This document shows, one piece after another, positions 1 to 9,721 of a stretch of DNA of 35,990 nucleotides. Source of the DNA: Raineya orbicola. GTDB taxonomy: Bacteria > Bacteroidota > Bacteroidia > Cytophagales > Thermonemataceae. Made by a program: the position numbers and the translations under genes. Numbering within the stretch: position 1 is the first letter of the stretch; each line of letters starts with the position of its first letter. The notes below the pieces were generated by a model. It saw nothing but the letters and a program-made list of their open reading frames with translations, was not told where the DNA came from and made no database searches. The stretch lies in NCBI RefSeq assembly GCF_002843425.1, contig NZ_NKXO01000034.1, positions 1 through 35,990 on the forward strand. The letters are read 5' to 3'.

Positions 1-1
1 C

Positions 2-118
2 AATTTGTGGTCTGGAATTATTGCCTACAAATTCCTAGATAAAAAGCCCACTATTAGAGATTTTCAAGAAAAAAATCTACTTACAAATTTTGAACTTTTT
101 CAAGATATTGCCGCTTAA
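2..118 (+). CDS. C-terminal fragment of a protein, possibly a transposase
   Basis: An open frame enters from the left edge of the window and ends at TAA 116-118, giving 38 residues that contain SGIIAYKF and KKPTI. A hydrophobic GLIAY-like segment followed by a KP-containing stretch close to the stop resembles the C-termini of several Bacteroidota DDE transposases; this is a recollection of family style, not a search result. The frame is convergent with, and overlaps, the 3' end of the damaged lipoprotein gene at 77-404. That is what would be seen if an insertion sequence had interrupted that gene. The alternative is the end of an ordinary unrelated gene, and too little is visible to decide. 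Confidence 0.35.
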   Translation, partial: NLWSGIIAYKFLDKKPTIRDFQEKNLLTNFELFQDIAA

Positions 119-404
119 CTCACGTAATACACTATTTCCATTCGGTAGTTGACTAATTTCTGCTTTTTGCCAATCGGGGTAAAAAGTTCTATACTTGGGG
201 TCAAGCCGGGCATCATTGTTTCTTTGAATGGGGTTGTTTTGCAGAAAAAGCTTTTTCTGCTGTGTTTCAAAGTAGTCTTTGGCGATGCTCAAAAAGTTAG
301 ATTGGGGTCGTATCTCAATTGGTTTCTTACAAGCCCAAAAAGGTAAGCAGATACCTAAAATCGCAATCCACTTTAATTTTTCAAGTGAGGGGGGGGTAAT
401 TCAT
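77..404 (-). pseudogene. small lipoprotein gene, frameshifted at a G8 tract and probably truncated
   Basis: The long frame, from codons near position 390 to the stop at 77-79, encodes a short basic start, a hydrophobic stretch (WIAILGICLPFWAC), a lipobox-like FWAC cysteine, then a soluble part with SIAKDYFE and a W..A motif. No ATG, GTG or TTG occurs in this frame before the hydrophobic stretch. An ATG at 402-404 lies one base out of register. With 7 instead of 8 C on the coding strand it would read MNYPP-SLEKLKW and join the signal peptide exactly; with 8 it stops after seven codons. The soluble part resembles the N-terminus of larger Bacteroidota surface lipoproteins (AKxxFE followed by W..A), but here it ends after about 100 residues inside the transposase-like fragment, which suggests truncation. 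The function is unknown. Confidence 0.55.
389..396. repeat. G8 homopolymer tract in the start region of the lipoprotein gene
   Basis: Eight consecutive G on the plus strand, equal to C8 on the coding strand. It lies five to six codons after the ATG at 402-404 and immediately before the signal-peptide codons. Loss of one base would bring start and body into one frame. It could be a slipped-strand phase-variation switch or a sequencing length error. Confidence 0.6.
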
Positions 405-550
405 TGATTTTCTCTGTTTTAGCATAAAAATCAGGCGTTTGAGTTAAAACTGGTGCGAAGAAAATCTGTGTAAGAAAAAAAGTCAAATACTAGGCGTTAA
501 GAAATTGTTAAGTTTTAGGCTAATAAATTTTGCCCTTAATAAAACCAAAA

Positions 551-581
551 CGACCACATTCAGTCTGTGTGAATATGGTCG
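551..581 (-). terminator. terminator downstream of dnaJ
   Basis: A 12-base stem (551-562 with 570-581, one mismatch) with a 7-base loop lies directly after the dnaJ stop. The minus-strand continuation is T-rich, and the plus-strand side also has a T6 run, so it could work in both directions. Confidence 0.7.
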
Positions 582-592
582 TTTTTTATGTT

Positions 593-1768
<1,176 letters not shown>

Positions 1769-1785
1769 TTAATTTCAGATTTTGA

Positions 1786-2388
1786 TTATGCTCCTGTAAC
1801 CACTTTGGCAAAACGCAAAACTTTCTCACCAAGCATATAACCTTTCTCAATAGTATCTATCACTTTTCCTTTCATCTCTTCACTGGGAGCAGGCACTTGT
1901 GTAATAGCTTCGTGCTTGTCGGGGTCAAAGGATTCGTGGGTAGATTTAATTTCCGCAACTCCTTGCTTTTCCAAAAATTTAGCAAACTTCTGATGAATCA
2001 GCATAATACCTTCTTTGAGGCTTTCAAAATTGGCTTCAGTACTTTCAAAAGCCTTTACAGCACGTTCAAAATCATCAAAAATAGGTAATAGTTCCAAAAG
2101 AAGTTTGGCATTAGCTTGTTCTATAAATTCAACTTTTTCTTTGGCAGTTCTACGTCTGAAATTTTCAAAATCGGCGTACAAGCGAATGTAATTATCTTTT
2201 TGCTCTGCCAAAGCAAACTCCAACTTCTTAACTACTTCTTCCAGGTTAGAAACATTATTACCATCTGTCGTTGATTTTTCGGAGTTTTGGATTTCTTCTG
2301 TCAAAACCTCTTTGTTTTCAGCATTTTCGTTAGAATGGCTATTCTGCTTTTCTTGCTGGTTTTCGTTTTTAGGGTTTTTGCTACTCAT
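1786..2388 (-). CDS. grpE: nucleotide exchange factor GrpE
   Basis: Adenine nucleotide exchange factor for DnaK. About 200 residues: a highly charged Asn/Glu/Lys-rich N-terminus (1-60), a long helical coiled coil (about 60-110, with YIRLYADFENFRRR typical of the family), and a C-terminal beta domain ending GYMLGEKVLRFAKVVV-like. The ATG at 2386-2388 was chosen as the start; a GTG two codons upstream (2392-2394) is an equally open alternative. It precedes dnaJ by 35 bases, the usual Bacteroidota pairing. A short palindrome at 2447-2459 lies upstream, of unknown relevance. Confidence 0.95.
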   Translation of the reverse strand: MSSKNPKNENQQEKQNSHSNENAENKEVLTEEIQNSEKSTTDGNNVSNLEEVVKKLEFALAEQKDNYIRLYADFENFRRRTAKEKVEFIEQANAKLLLELLPIFDDFERAVKAFESTEANFESLKEGIMLIHQKFAKFLEKQGVAEIKSTHESFDPDKHEAITQVPAPSEEMKGKVIDTIEKGYMLGEKVLRFAKVVTGA

Positions 2389-2460
2389 AGTCACAAAAAT
2401 TTTTGCAATTTACGAAGGTTCAATTTCTTTGCCAAATTAAAAATACTGCCATTTTGGCAT

Positions 2461-2493
2461 AAAAAATAAACGAACACTTGTGTTCAGTGTTCG
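2461..2493 (-). terminator. terminator of the 2525-3157 gene
   Basis: Perfect 8-bp stem (2471-2478 with 2486-2493) with a 7-base loop. On the minus strand it is followed by a T-rich run (complement of 2461-2470). It sits 31 bases after the stop of the minus-strand gene and separates it from grpE. Confidence 0.65.
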
Positions 2494-2524
2494 TTGAAAT
2501 CGTATTGATTATTTGTGTAAAAAT

Positions 2525-3157
2525 TTACTGTAACAATAGTTTCAAAAAATCCTCATCAATTATTCCCGAAGGATAGCTTTGCTTTTCTTGTTGAATTTTC
2601 TTGATTGCCTGTTCGGTTTCATCACTGAAAACACCATCTATTTGTATGGCTTGCCATTTTTGGCTGATGAGTTTCTGTATTTCCCAAATGGCTCTATCTT
2701 TATCTCCTTTTCGGAAAGTTTTACCAGCTATAAGTTTATGCAAAGAATAATTTTTTTCGCTAATTCCATTTTTCTCAATATAGGCAATGGCTTCGTTATC
2801 AAACCCTTGCTGTTTGAGTTTTTTGGAATGGATAAGTTTGGCTTCCAAGAATTTTACTCTTGCCAGCATAGTTTGATAGGTTTGTGCGGCGTTTTTAGCT
2901 TGCGGAATCTCTATATCCGAAGAAAGCACGTCTATACCATAATTAGTCCATTGTTCGCGAGCAAAATTTCCTAAATAAGTAGCTGTTTCAAAATATTCTT
3001 TTACCAGAGCAGGTTCGTGATAGTTTACGTCAATTTCTTGCGTATTTATTACATAGTCATAAGCATTCGGGTAAGAGAATTTACGATATTTCTGGTATTG
3101 AAAAAAAGTAAGCAAACCCAAAAAAACAAGAATTAAAAAAACGACTATACGTTTCAT
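2525..3157 (-). CDS. membrane-anchored protein with a C-terminal peptidoglycan-binding-like domain
   Basis: 210 residues. An N-terminal hydrophobic segment (about 4-20) with no lipobox or clear cleavage site suggests a single-pass anchor with the bulk outside the cytoplasm. A helical middle part (about 50-150) has no recognised family. The last 60 residues have the PG_binding_1 pattern: DGVFSDETEQAIKKIQ followed by a short linker and a terminal LLLQ helix, close to the usual DGxFGxxTxxAVxxFQ. A role in cell-wall binding is inferred from this domain alone. The gene is transcribed alone, with its own terminator, and is divergent from the small plus-strand transcript at 3208-3318. Confidence 0.7.
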   Translation of the reverse strand: MKRIVVFLILVFLGLLTFFQYQKYRKFSYPNAYDYVINTQEIDVNYHEPALVKEYFETATYLGNFAREQWTNYGIDVLSSDIEIPQAKNAAQTYQTMLARVKFLEAKLIHSKKLKQQGFDNEAIAYIEKNGISEKNYSLHKLIAGKTFRKGDKDRAIWEIQKLISQKWQAIQIDGVFSDETEQAIKKIQQEKQSYPSGIIDEDFLKLLLQ

Positions 3158-3207
3158 AAGCGGAGAACAGAATTTTATAGTTTTTGAAAAATTTTTTACA
3201 GAAAAAA

Positions 3208-3239
3208 TTTGGTAGATTTTGAAATTTATATTACATTTG
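3208..3239 (+). promoter_or_regulatory. Bacteroidota-type promoter for the 3268-3318 micro-ORF
   Basis: TTTG at 3208-3211 and TACATTTG (TAnnTTTG) at 3232-3239, separated by 20 bases. This matches the -33/-7 consensus of the Bacteroidota primary sigma factor, with transcription expected to start about 7 bases downstream. Apart from the fragment at the left edge, the only plus-strand gene before the tRNA at 11612 is the micro-ORF. Confidence 0.6.
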
Positions 3240-3267
3240 CAAAGTCAAACTTAAACAGCAAACTGAT

Positions 3268-3318
3268 ATGAAATCACCATTTGGAAATCCTTTTGGAATG
3301 CCTTTTGGCACAAAGTAA
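3268..3318 (+). CDS. 16-residue PFG-repeat micropeptide
   Basis: ATG 3268-3270 to TAA 3316-3318 encodes MKSPFGNPFGMPFGTK. Three PFG units spaced four residues apart occupy almost the whole peptide. The ORF begins about 20 bases after the predicted transcription start of a consensus Bacteroidota promoter, behind an A-rich leader as expected for these bacteria. It ends 3 bases before the stop of the convergent Rid-family gene, with no clear terminator. I do not recognise the peptide. Either it is a real microprotein, or the transcript acts as an antisense or non-coding RNA towards the Rid gene. Confidence 0.45.
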   Translation: MKSPFGNPFGMPFGTK

Positions 3319-3321
3319 AAG

Positions 3322-3747
3322 CTAATCAATCGTAGCTATTACTTTGAGCTCGATAGCAATGGGCGTAGGCAAAGCTGTAATGCCCAACGTAGTTCGGCAA
3401 GGCTGATTATCTTTGAAATACTCAGCATAGATTTTGTTATATTTAGGAAAATCCTCTTTCATATTGGTCAAAAAGACCGTAACATCTATAATTTTATCCC
3501 AAGAAGAGCCTGCCTCCTCTAAAATGTAACGAATATTCTCAAAAACAGAATGGCATTGAGCTTCAATGTCATAACTAATAATATTTCCATTTTCATCAAG
3601 CTCTACGCCGGGAATTTCTTTGCTACCTCGTTTGCGAGGTCCTACCCCTGAAAGAAACAGCAGATTTCCTACTCGTCTTGCGTGAGGGTACAAACCCACA
3701 GGTTCAGGAGCTTTGGAACTATGTATCAAATCTTTGTTTTCAGACAT
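3322..3747 (-). CDS. Rid family deaminase, 2-aminomuconate deaminase-like
   Basis: 141 residues of the YjgF/YER057c/UK114 fold, which hydrolyses reactive enamine/imine intermediates. The key Arg is R118 in PCRTTLG, and the conserved Glu is E133 in IELKVIA; both match the active RidA pattern. The N-terminal part (SSKAPEPVGLYPHARRVGNLLFLSG, plus IPGVELDENG) is closer in style to 2-aminomuconate deaminase than to classical RidA, so the substrate is uncertain. The start is the ATG at 3745-3747. It is the last gene of the aspS-hemL-Rid run, 11 bases after hemL, a PLP enzyme; a clean-up role for PLP-derived enamines is a reasonable inference. Confidence 0.85.
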   Translation of the reverse strand: MSENKDLIHSSKAPEPVGLYPHARRVGNLLFLSGVGPRKRGSKEIPGVELDENGNIISYDIEAQCHSVFENIRYILEEAGSSWDKIIDVTVFLTNMKEDFPKYNKIYAEYFKDNQPCRTTLGITALPTPIAIELKVIATID

Positions 3748-3758
3748 ACATTTGGGTT

Positions 3759-5048
3759 TTAATGAATTTCGGCTAAACTTTCTTCATTAGCTTGTAAAAT
3801 ATGCTCAATATCACTATCAGAAAGAGCCACCGAAACAAATAAGCTTTCAAATTGTGAAGGTGCCAAATATACACCTTTTTGAAGCATCTTATGAAAATAT
3901 TTTCCAAAAATTTCGGTATTGGAAGTTTTAGCAGTCTGAAAATCAATGACTTGTTTATTTGTAAAAAATAGGCTATACATTGAGCCAATTTGATTGATAG
4001 TATAAGCTAAATTCAGTTTTTGCAAAGTTTTTTTCAGTCCCTCTACAATTTTTTGTGTGATTTGTTCTAACTTTTGGTAAATTTGAGGGTTTTCGTTGAG
4101 CTCGGTAAGCATAGCATAGCCTGCAGCCATAGCGATAGGATTGCCTGAAAGTGTACCCGCCTGATACACCTTGCCCACAGGCGAAACGCTATCCATAATT
4201 TCTTTTTTACCACCATAAGCTCCCACAGGTAAGCCACCTCCAATGATTTTTCCTAAGGTAGTCATATCGGGGGTTACCCCAAAAAGTTCCTGTGCCCCTC
4301 CACGAGCCAAACGAAACCCTGTCATTACTTCATCAAAAATTAAGATGATACCCTCTTGGTTACAAATAGCTCGTAAACCTTCTAAAAAGCCTTTTTGAGG
4401 TAAAACGCAACCCATATTACCCACGACTGGCTCTACAATAATACAGGCTATTTGTTTAGGATTGGCCTCGATGAGCTTTTTTACTGCGTCCAAATCGTTG
4501 TAAGGAGCGGTAAGTGTATCATTAGCAACTCCCTGCGTTACGCCAAGACTATCAGGAGACCCCATTGTGTAAGCTCCGCTACCTGCCGCAATCAGAAAAC
4601 TATCGCCGTGTCCGTGGTAGCACCCTTCAAATTTGATAATCTTGTTTCTGCCCGTATAACCACGAGCTACCCGAATAGCACTCATACAGGCTTCGGTACC
4701 CGAATTTACCATTCGGACTTTTTCAATGGAAGGCACCATTTGACAAATCAGTTCTGCCATTTCTATTTCTTTACGAGTAGGTGCCCCATACGAAAAAGAA
4801 TTAGGCAGAGCTTCTGCAATAGCTTTTTGAATTTTAGGGTGAGCGTGTCCGAGTATCATTGGACCCCAAGAGTTAATAAGTTCAATATAGCGGTTGCCAT
4901 CTTCATCATACAGGTATGCCCCTTCGGCTCGTTTGATAAACACAGGCGTTCCGCCCACCGACTTGAAAGCCCGCACAGGTGAATTTACACCCCCGGGCAA
5001 GAGTGTTTTTGCTTTTTCAAAAAGTTCTTTGCTTTTGTGAAAATTCAT
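3759..5048 (-). CDS. hemL: glutamate-1-semialdehyde 2,1-aminomutase
   Basis: Converts glutamate-1-semialdehyde to 5-aminolevulinate in the C5 pathway of haem synthesis, using PLP in the cytoplasm. 429 residues, normal for HemL. Class III aminotransferase features: the N-terminal [13 protein letters not shown] signature, NSGTEA at about 115-120 (phosphate binding), FDEVMTGFR with D239, and [10 protein letters not shown] with the PLP lysine K267. Its ATG overlaps the aspS stop by four bases (ATGA), indicating translational coupling. A Rid-family deaminase follows after 11 bases. HemL rather than another omega-aminotransferase is supported by the VNSPVRAF and GTLSGNP motifs. Confidence 0.96.
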   Translation of the reverse strand: MNFHKSKELFEKAKTLLPGGVNSPVRAFKSVGGTPVFIKRAEGAYLYDEDGNRYIELINSWGPMILGHAHPKIQKAIAEALPNSFSYGAPTRKEIEMAELICQMVPSIEKVRMVNSGTEACMSAIRVARGYTGRNKIIKFEGCYHGHGDSFLIAAGSGAYTMGSPDSLGVTQGVANDTLTAPYNDLDAVKKLIEANPKQIACIIVEPVVGNMGCVLPQKGFLEGLRAICNQEGIILIFDEVMTGFRLARGGAQELFGVTPDMTTLGKIIGGGLPVGAYGGKKEIMDSVSPVGKVYQAGTLSGNPIAMAAGYAMLTELNENPQIYQKLEQITQKIVEGLKKTLQKLNLAYTINQIGSMYSLFFTNKQVIDFQTAKTSNTEIFGKYFHKMLQKGVYLAPSQFESLFVSVALSDSDIEHILQANEESLAEIH

Positions 5049-6808
5049 AGCTGTTTATTTTTTACCAACCTAATTCCTAATTCCTCTAATTGCTCTTGGA
5101 AAATTTCAGAAGGGGCATCAATCATAACATCTCTGCCCGAATTGTTTTTAGGGAAAGCAATAAAATCACGAATGCTATCGGCTCCGCTGAAAATAGCACA
5201 AAGTCTATCAAAACCGAAAGCTATGCCCCCGTGAGGAGGTGCCCCATAGCGAAACGCATTCATCAAGAAGCCAAATTGTTTTTCGGCTTGTTCCGCTGTA
5301 AAGCCTAAAACTTCAAACATTTTTGCCTGCAAGTTTTTATCAAAAATCCGAATAGAACCACCGCCTACCTCTGTGCCATTGATAACCATATCATAAGCAT
5401 TAGCCCTTACTTTGCCTAACTCGCCGTTTTGCAAGAAAGTTATATCTTCGGGTTTGGGCGAAGTAAAAGGGTGATGCATTGCAAACCAACGTCCTGCCTC
5501 CTCATCATACTCAAAAGCAGGAAAATCTATCACCCAAAGACAAGAAAATTTATTTTTATCACGCAAGCCCAATCGTGTTCCCATTTCCAAACGCAATTCA
5601 GAAAGTTGTTTGCGAGTTTTGGCTGTTTCACCACTCAAAATCAAAAGCAAATCACCCGCCTGAGCCTGCATTGCTTCTGCCCAAGTTCGCAAATCATCTT
5701 GCGTGTAAAACTTATCTACCGAAGATTTAAACGAGCCATCAGCTTTGCATTGCACATATACCAAACCCTTTGCCCCAATTTGAGGCTTTTTGACAAACTC
5801 CGTAAGTTCATCAAGTTGCTTGCGGGTGTATTCAGCACAACCTTTGGCACAAATACCAACTACTATTTCAGCATTATCAAATACCTGAAAACCTTTACCT
5901 TTTGCCAAATGTGTAATTTCGGTAAATTTCATTTCAAAGCGTGTGTCAGGTTTATCAGAGCCGTACAAACGCATAGCTTCCTCGTAGCTCATTCGGGGTA
6001 AAGTAGGGATTTCTATGCCTTTTACACTACGAAAAAGATGTCTGATAAGCCCTTCAAACATTTGCAAAACATCTTCTTGCTCTACAAAAGACATCTCACA
6101 ATCTATTTGCGTAAATTCGGGTTGGCGGTCGGCACGAAGGTCTTCATCGCGAAAACATTTGACAATCTGATAGTATCTATCAAAGCCTGCTACCATTAGC
6201 AATTGCTTGAAAGTTTGTGGCGATTGAGGCAAAGCGTAAAACTGCCCTTGGTTCATTCGGCTGGGGACAACAAAATCTCTTGCCCCTTCGGGAGTAGATT
6301 TGATAAGTACAGGCGTTTCTACCTCAATAAAATACTGACTATCCAGATACTTACGTGTTTCTTGTGCCATTTTGTGGCGAAGCTCTAAATTTTTACGAAC
6401 TATATTCCTACGCAAGTCCAGATAGCGGAATTTCATACGCAAATCATCGCCGCCATCGGTTTCGTCTTCTATTTTGAAAGGAGGTACTTCGGCGGGGTTG
6501 AGAATAGCAATTTTTTCAGCCCAGACTTCAATTTCGCCTGTGGGAAGTTTAGGATTTTTGGACTCTCTTTCGGCTACTTTTCCCGAAACCTGAATAACAA
6601 ATTCCCTGCCCAAACTGCGAGCAGTTTCAAAGAGTTCAGCGGGGGTCTTGTTTTCTACAAGGGTAATTTGTGTAATGCCATAGCGGTCGCGTAAATCTAT
6701 CCACAAAATAGAACCTTTGTCGCGTATCGTTTGCACCCAGCCTGCAAGAGTTACATTTTCATTTTGATTGGAAAGCCTTAATTCGCCGCAAGTATGTGTT
6801 CGGAACAT
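5045..6808 (-). CDS. aspS: aspartyl-tRNA synthetase
   Basis: Charges tRNA-Asp with aspartate. 587 residues, the bacterial-type length with the GAD insertion. N-terminal OB-fold anticodon-binding domain (about 1-105), class II motif 1 region ([18 protein letters not shown]), motif 2 ([18 protein letters not shown]) and motif 3 ([10 protein letters not shown]) near the C-terminus. The start is the ATG at 6806-6808. Its stop overlaps the hemL start as ATGA. The gene lies 60 bases downstream of uvrA. Whether it also acts on tRNA-Asn (non-discriminating type) cannot be judged here; no gatCAB genes are in the window. Confidence 0.97.
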   Translation of the reverse strand: MFRTHTCGELRLSNQNENVTLAGWVQTIRDKGSILWIDLRDRYGITQITLVENKTPAELFETARSLGREFVIQVSGKVAERESKNPKLPTGEIEVWAEKIAILNPAEVPPFKIEDETDGGDDLRMKFRYLDLRRNIVRKNLELRHKMAQETRKYLDSQYFIEVETPVLIKSTPEGARDFVVPSRMNQGQFYALPQSPQTFKQLLMVAGFDRYYQIVKCFRDEDLRADRQPEFTQIDCEMSFVEQEDVLQMFEGLIRHLFRSVKGIEIPTLPRMSYEEAMRLYGSDKPDTRFEMKFTEITHLAKGKGFQVFDNAEIVVGICAKGCAEYTRKQLDELTEFVKKPQIGAKGLVYVQCKADGSFKSSVDKFYTQDDLRTWAEAMQAQAGDLLLILSGETAKTRKQLSELRLEMGTRLGLRDKNKFSCLWVIDFPAFEYDEEAGRWFAMHHPFTSPKPEDITFLQNGELGKVRANAYDMVINGTEVGGGSIRIFDKNLQAKMFEVLGFTAEQAEKQFGFLMNAFRYGAPPHGGIAFGFDRLCAIFSGADSIRDFIAFPKNNSGRDVMIDAPSEIFQEQLEELGIRLVKNKQL

Positions 6809-6868
6809 AACTGATTGATTTTTGAAATGGTGTGCAATTTAGGCAAATTTGCGGGTTGTGCAAAAAAC

Positions 6869-9670
6869 TTATAATTCCATTTTCAGGAACTTACCTGTAT
6901 AACTTTGGGGGTGAGTAGCGAGTTCTTCGGGAGAGCCTTCGGCAATGATATAGCCACCCGCTTCACCTCCTTCCAAACCTAAATCTATGATATGATCGCA
7001 AACTTTGATAACATCAAGATTATGCTCAATGATAAGCACCGTATTGCCCTTTTCTACCAACTTATTCAAAAACAAAAGCAATTTTTCAATATCCTGAAAA
7101 TGTAGCCCCGTAGTAGGTTCGTCAAGAATGTAAAGAGTTTTGCCCGTATCTTTGCGAGAAAGTTCGGTAGCGAGTTTTACCCTTTGAGCTTCCCCGCCTG
7201 ATAGCGTAGTGGCAGGTTGCCCCAATGTTATGTAACCCAAACCTACTTCGTGAATAGTTTTAATTTTAGAAAGAATACGAGGCTGATTTTCAAAAAATTC
7301 TAATGCTTGCTCTATGGTCATATCCAGCACATCGGCAATGGATTTCCCTTTGAAACGTACTTCCAGCGTTTCTCTGTTATATCTTTTTCCTTTACAATCG
7401 CGGCAGGGAATATGGACATCGGGTAAAAATTCCATTTCAATCGTAACCACGCCTGCACCTTCGCAAGTTTCGCACCTTCCGCCTTTTACGTTAAACGAAA
7501 AACGACCAGGTTTATACCCTCTAATTTTGGCTTCGGGGAGTTGTGCAAACAAATCCCGAATATCCGTAAAAACTCCTGTGTAAGTAGCGGTATTGCTTCG
7601 GGGCGTTCTGCCAATGGGAGATTGATCAATTTCTATGACTTTATCTAAATGTTCCAATCCTTCTATGCCCTCGTAAGGCAGAGGCTCTTTTTTAGCATTG
7701 TAAAAATGCCGATTCAGAATAGGAAAAAGTGTATGATGAATTAGCGAAGACTTTCCAGAACCCGAAACCCCTGTGACGGCAATCATTTTCCCAAGCGGGA
7801 GCGTAAGCGTGATGTTTTTAAGATTATGCCCTCGGCAACCTTTGAGCAAAAGAAATTTGCCGTTGCCTGCTCGTCTTTGCTCGGGAACTTTAATTTGGGC
7901 AATACCTTTCAGGTACTGGGCTGTCAGGGAGTTGGGGTTTTGTAGAAAAACTTGGGGCGAACCTTTGCCAACAATAGCTCCGCCGTGCCTGCCTGCCTCG
8001 GGACCAATATCTATGATGTAATCCGCCTGCAACATCATATCTTTGTCGTGTTCTACCACAATCACCGAATTGCCAATGTCTCGTAAATTTTGCAAAGATT
8101 GAATAAGTTTCTGATTATCTCTTTGATGCAAGCCAATGCTTGGCTCATCAAGTACGTACAAAACGCCTGTGAGTTGCGTGCCAATCTGCGTAGCCAAGCG
8201 TATGCGTTGCGATTCGCCTCCTGAAAGGGTTTTTACGGCTCGGTTGAGCGTCAGGTAGTCCAACCCAACATCTATCAAGAACTGCAATCTCTTGCGAATT
8301 TCCTTCAACACTTCTTCGGCAATGCGTTTTTTTATACCTTGCATACGATTTTCCAGACCCAATAGCCATTGAGCAAGTTCTGCAATGCTCATAGCCGAAA
8401 GTTCGGCAATATTTTTATTATCAATTTTGAAATGTAAAGCCTCTTTTTTCAGCCTTGCTCCATTACATTCAGGACAAATACTACTGCTTAAAAATTCGCT
8501 GTAATACTCTCTGACCGATTCTGAGCTTTCACGCATCATTTTTTGTATGAAGGGAACGATTCCTTCAAAAGTTGTGTGCCAATCGGTGCCTGGGTATTTG
8601 GTGGAAGCTACCTGAATCGTTTCTTTACTTCCGTAAAGAATAATATCCAAGACTTCACGAGGAATTTCGGCAATAGGTTTTTTGATAGAAATTTTGTGTT
8701 TTTTGAGAATGCTTTCTATTTTCTTGAAAATCCAAATATCCCGAAACTCACCCAAAGGGGCAATAGCTCCTTTTTCAATGCTTAAATTCTTATTAGGAAT
8801 GATACTATCTTCGGTAAAATTTTCAATCACGCCCAAACCCTCACAAGTAGGACACCAACCATAAGGAGAGTTAAAGGAAAAAGTATTGGGAGCAGGCTCA
8901 TCATAACTAATGCCCGATGTAGGGCAAGTGTAAAATTTGGAATAAAATCTGATTTGTTCTTTTTCATCAAGAACCATTAGCGTTCCCTTGCCCTCTTTGA
9001 GGGCTTTTTGAATAGTATCAGCAAGGCGAAAATCGTCTCTTACTTGCAGGCGGTCAATGAGTACCTCTATATCGTGAATTTTGTAGCGGTCAAGCTCTAA
9101 TTTGGGTGAAATTTCTTGAATTTTTCCATCAATGCGAGCTTTCAGATACCCTTTTTTGGCAATTTCAGCAAATAGCTCTTTGTAATGTCCTTTTCTACCT
9201 TTTACCAAAGGGGCAAGAATAGAAATTTTTTGATTTGCATACGTTTGCAAAATGCTTTCACGAATTTGGTCAGGGGACTGCTGAATCATTTTTTCACCCG
9301 TAACATAAGAATACGCCTCACCTGCCCGAGCAAAAAGCAAACGCAAGAAATCATAAATTTCTGTAAGCGTACCTACCGTAGAACGAGGATTTTTAGAGGT
9401 TGTTTTCTGTTCAATGGCAATAACAGGGCTTAAACCTTCAATTTTATCTACATCAGGGCGTTGCATTTCGCCGATAAAGCCTCTTGCATACGCCGAAAAA
9501 CTTTCCATATAACGCCTTTGGGCTTCGGCGAAAATGGTATCAAACACAAGTGAGGATTTTCCACTACCACTTACACCTGTTACGACTACCAATTTCTGAC
9601 GAGGAATAGTAAGGTCAAAATTTTTCAAATTATGTTCACGAGCCCCGTAAATCTCTATTTGCTCTTCCAT
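6869..9670 (-). CDS. uvrA: excinuclease ABC subunit UvrA
   Basis: Damage-recognition ATPase of nucleotide excision repair. 933 residues, full length. Two ABC ATPase modules, each with Walker A GVSGSGKSSL (first at about 32-41), LSGGE signature helices and Walker B with LDEP (VLDEPSIGLH, ILDEPTTGLH). Cys motifs for the structural zinc sites are visible: CPTS...CPTC in the first half, CPECNGARL, and CETCEGAG...CRDCKGKRY in the second half. The start is the ATG at 9668-9670. It lies 51 bases after the end of the upstream membrane glycosyltransferase gene and may be read with aspS-hemL-Rid. No LexA box was recognised. Confidence 0.98.
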   Translation of the reverse strand: MEEQIEIYGAREHNLKNFDLTIPRQKLVVVTGVSGSGKSSLVFDTIFAEAQRRYMESFSAYARGFIGEMQRPDVDKIEGLSPVIAIEQKTTSKNPRSTVGTLTEIYDFLRLLFARAGEAYSYVTGEKMIQQSPDQIRESILQTYANQKISILAPLVKGRKGHYKELFAEIAKKGYLKARIDGKIQEISPKLELDRYKIHDIEVLIDRLQVRDDFRLADTIQKALKEGKGTLMVLDEKEQIRFYSKFYTCPTSGISYDEPAPNTFSFNSPYGWCPTCEGLGVIENFTEDSIIPNKNLSIEKGAIAPLGEFRDIWIFKKIESILKKHKISIKKPIAEIPREVLDIILYGSKETIQVASTKYPGTDWHTTFEGIVPFIQKMMRESSESVREYYSEFLSSSICPECNGARLKKEALHFKIDNKNIAELSAMSIAELAQWLLGLENRMQGIKKRIAEEVLKEIRKRLQFLIDVGLDYLTLNRAVKTLSGGESQRIRLATQIGTQLTGVLYVLDEPSIGLHQRDNQKLIQSLQNLRDIGNSVIVVEHDKDMMLQADYIIDIGPEAGRHGGAIVGKGSPQVFLQNPNSLTAQYLKGIAQIKVPEQRRAGNGKFLLLKGCRGHNLKNITLTLPLGKMIAVTGVSGSGKSSLIHHTLFPILNRHFYNAKKEPLPYEGIEGLEHLDKVIEIDQSPIGRTPRSNTATYTGVFTDIRDLFAQLPEAKIRGYKPGRFSFNVKGGRCETCEGAGVVTIEMEFLPDVHIPCRDCKGKRYNRETLEVRFKGKSIADVLDMTIEQALEFFENQPRILSKIKTIHEVGLGYITLGQPATTLSGGEAQRVKLATELSRKDTGKTLYILDEPTTGLHFQDIEKLLLFLNKLVEKGNTVLIIEHNLDVIKVCDHIIDLGLEGGEAGGYIIAEGSPEELATHPQSYTGKFLKMEL

Positions 9671-9721
9671 AGCTGATTTTTTTCCAAAACGCTAAATTAG
9701 GAAAAAAGTTTGAAGGACAAG

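Noticed and set aside
2395-2470. Heat-shock (CIRCE) operator upstream of grpE
   Set aside because: No TTAGCACTC/GAGTGCTAA pair; only a short unrelated palindrome at 2447-2459.
4452-4982. Long plus-strand open frame antisense to hemL
   Set aside because: It lies entirely within a well-supported hemL, and its translation shows no motif or plausible composition.
5429-6001. Long plus-strand open frame antisense to aspS
   Set aside because: Fully covered by aspS; Phe/Ser/Cys-rich translation typical of an antisense shadow.
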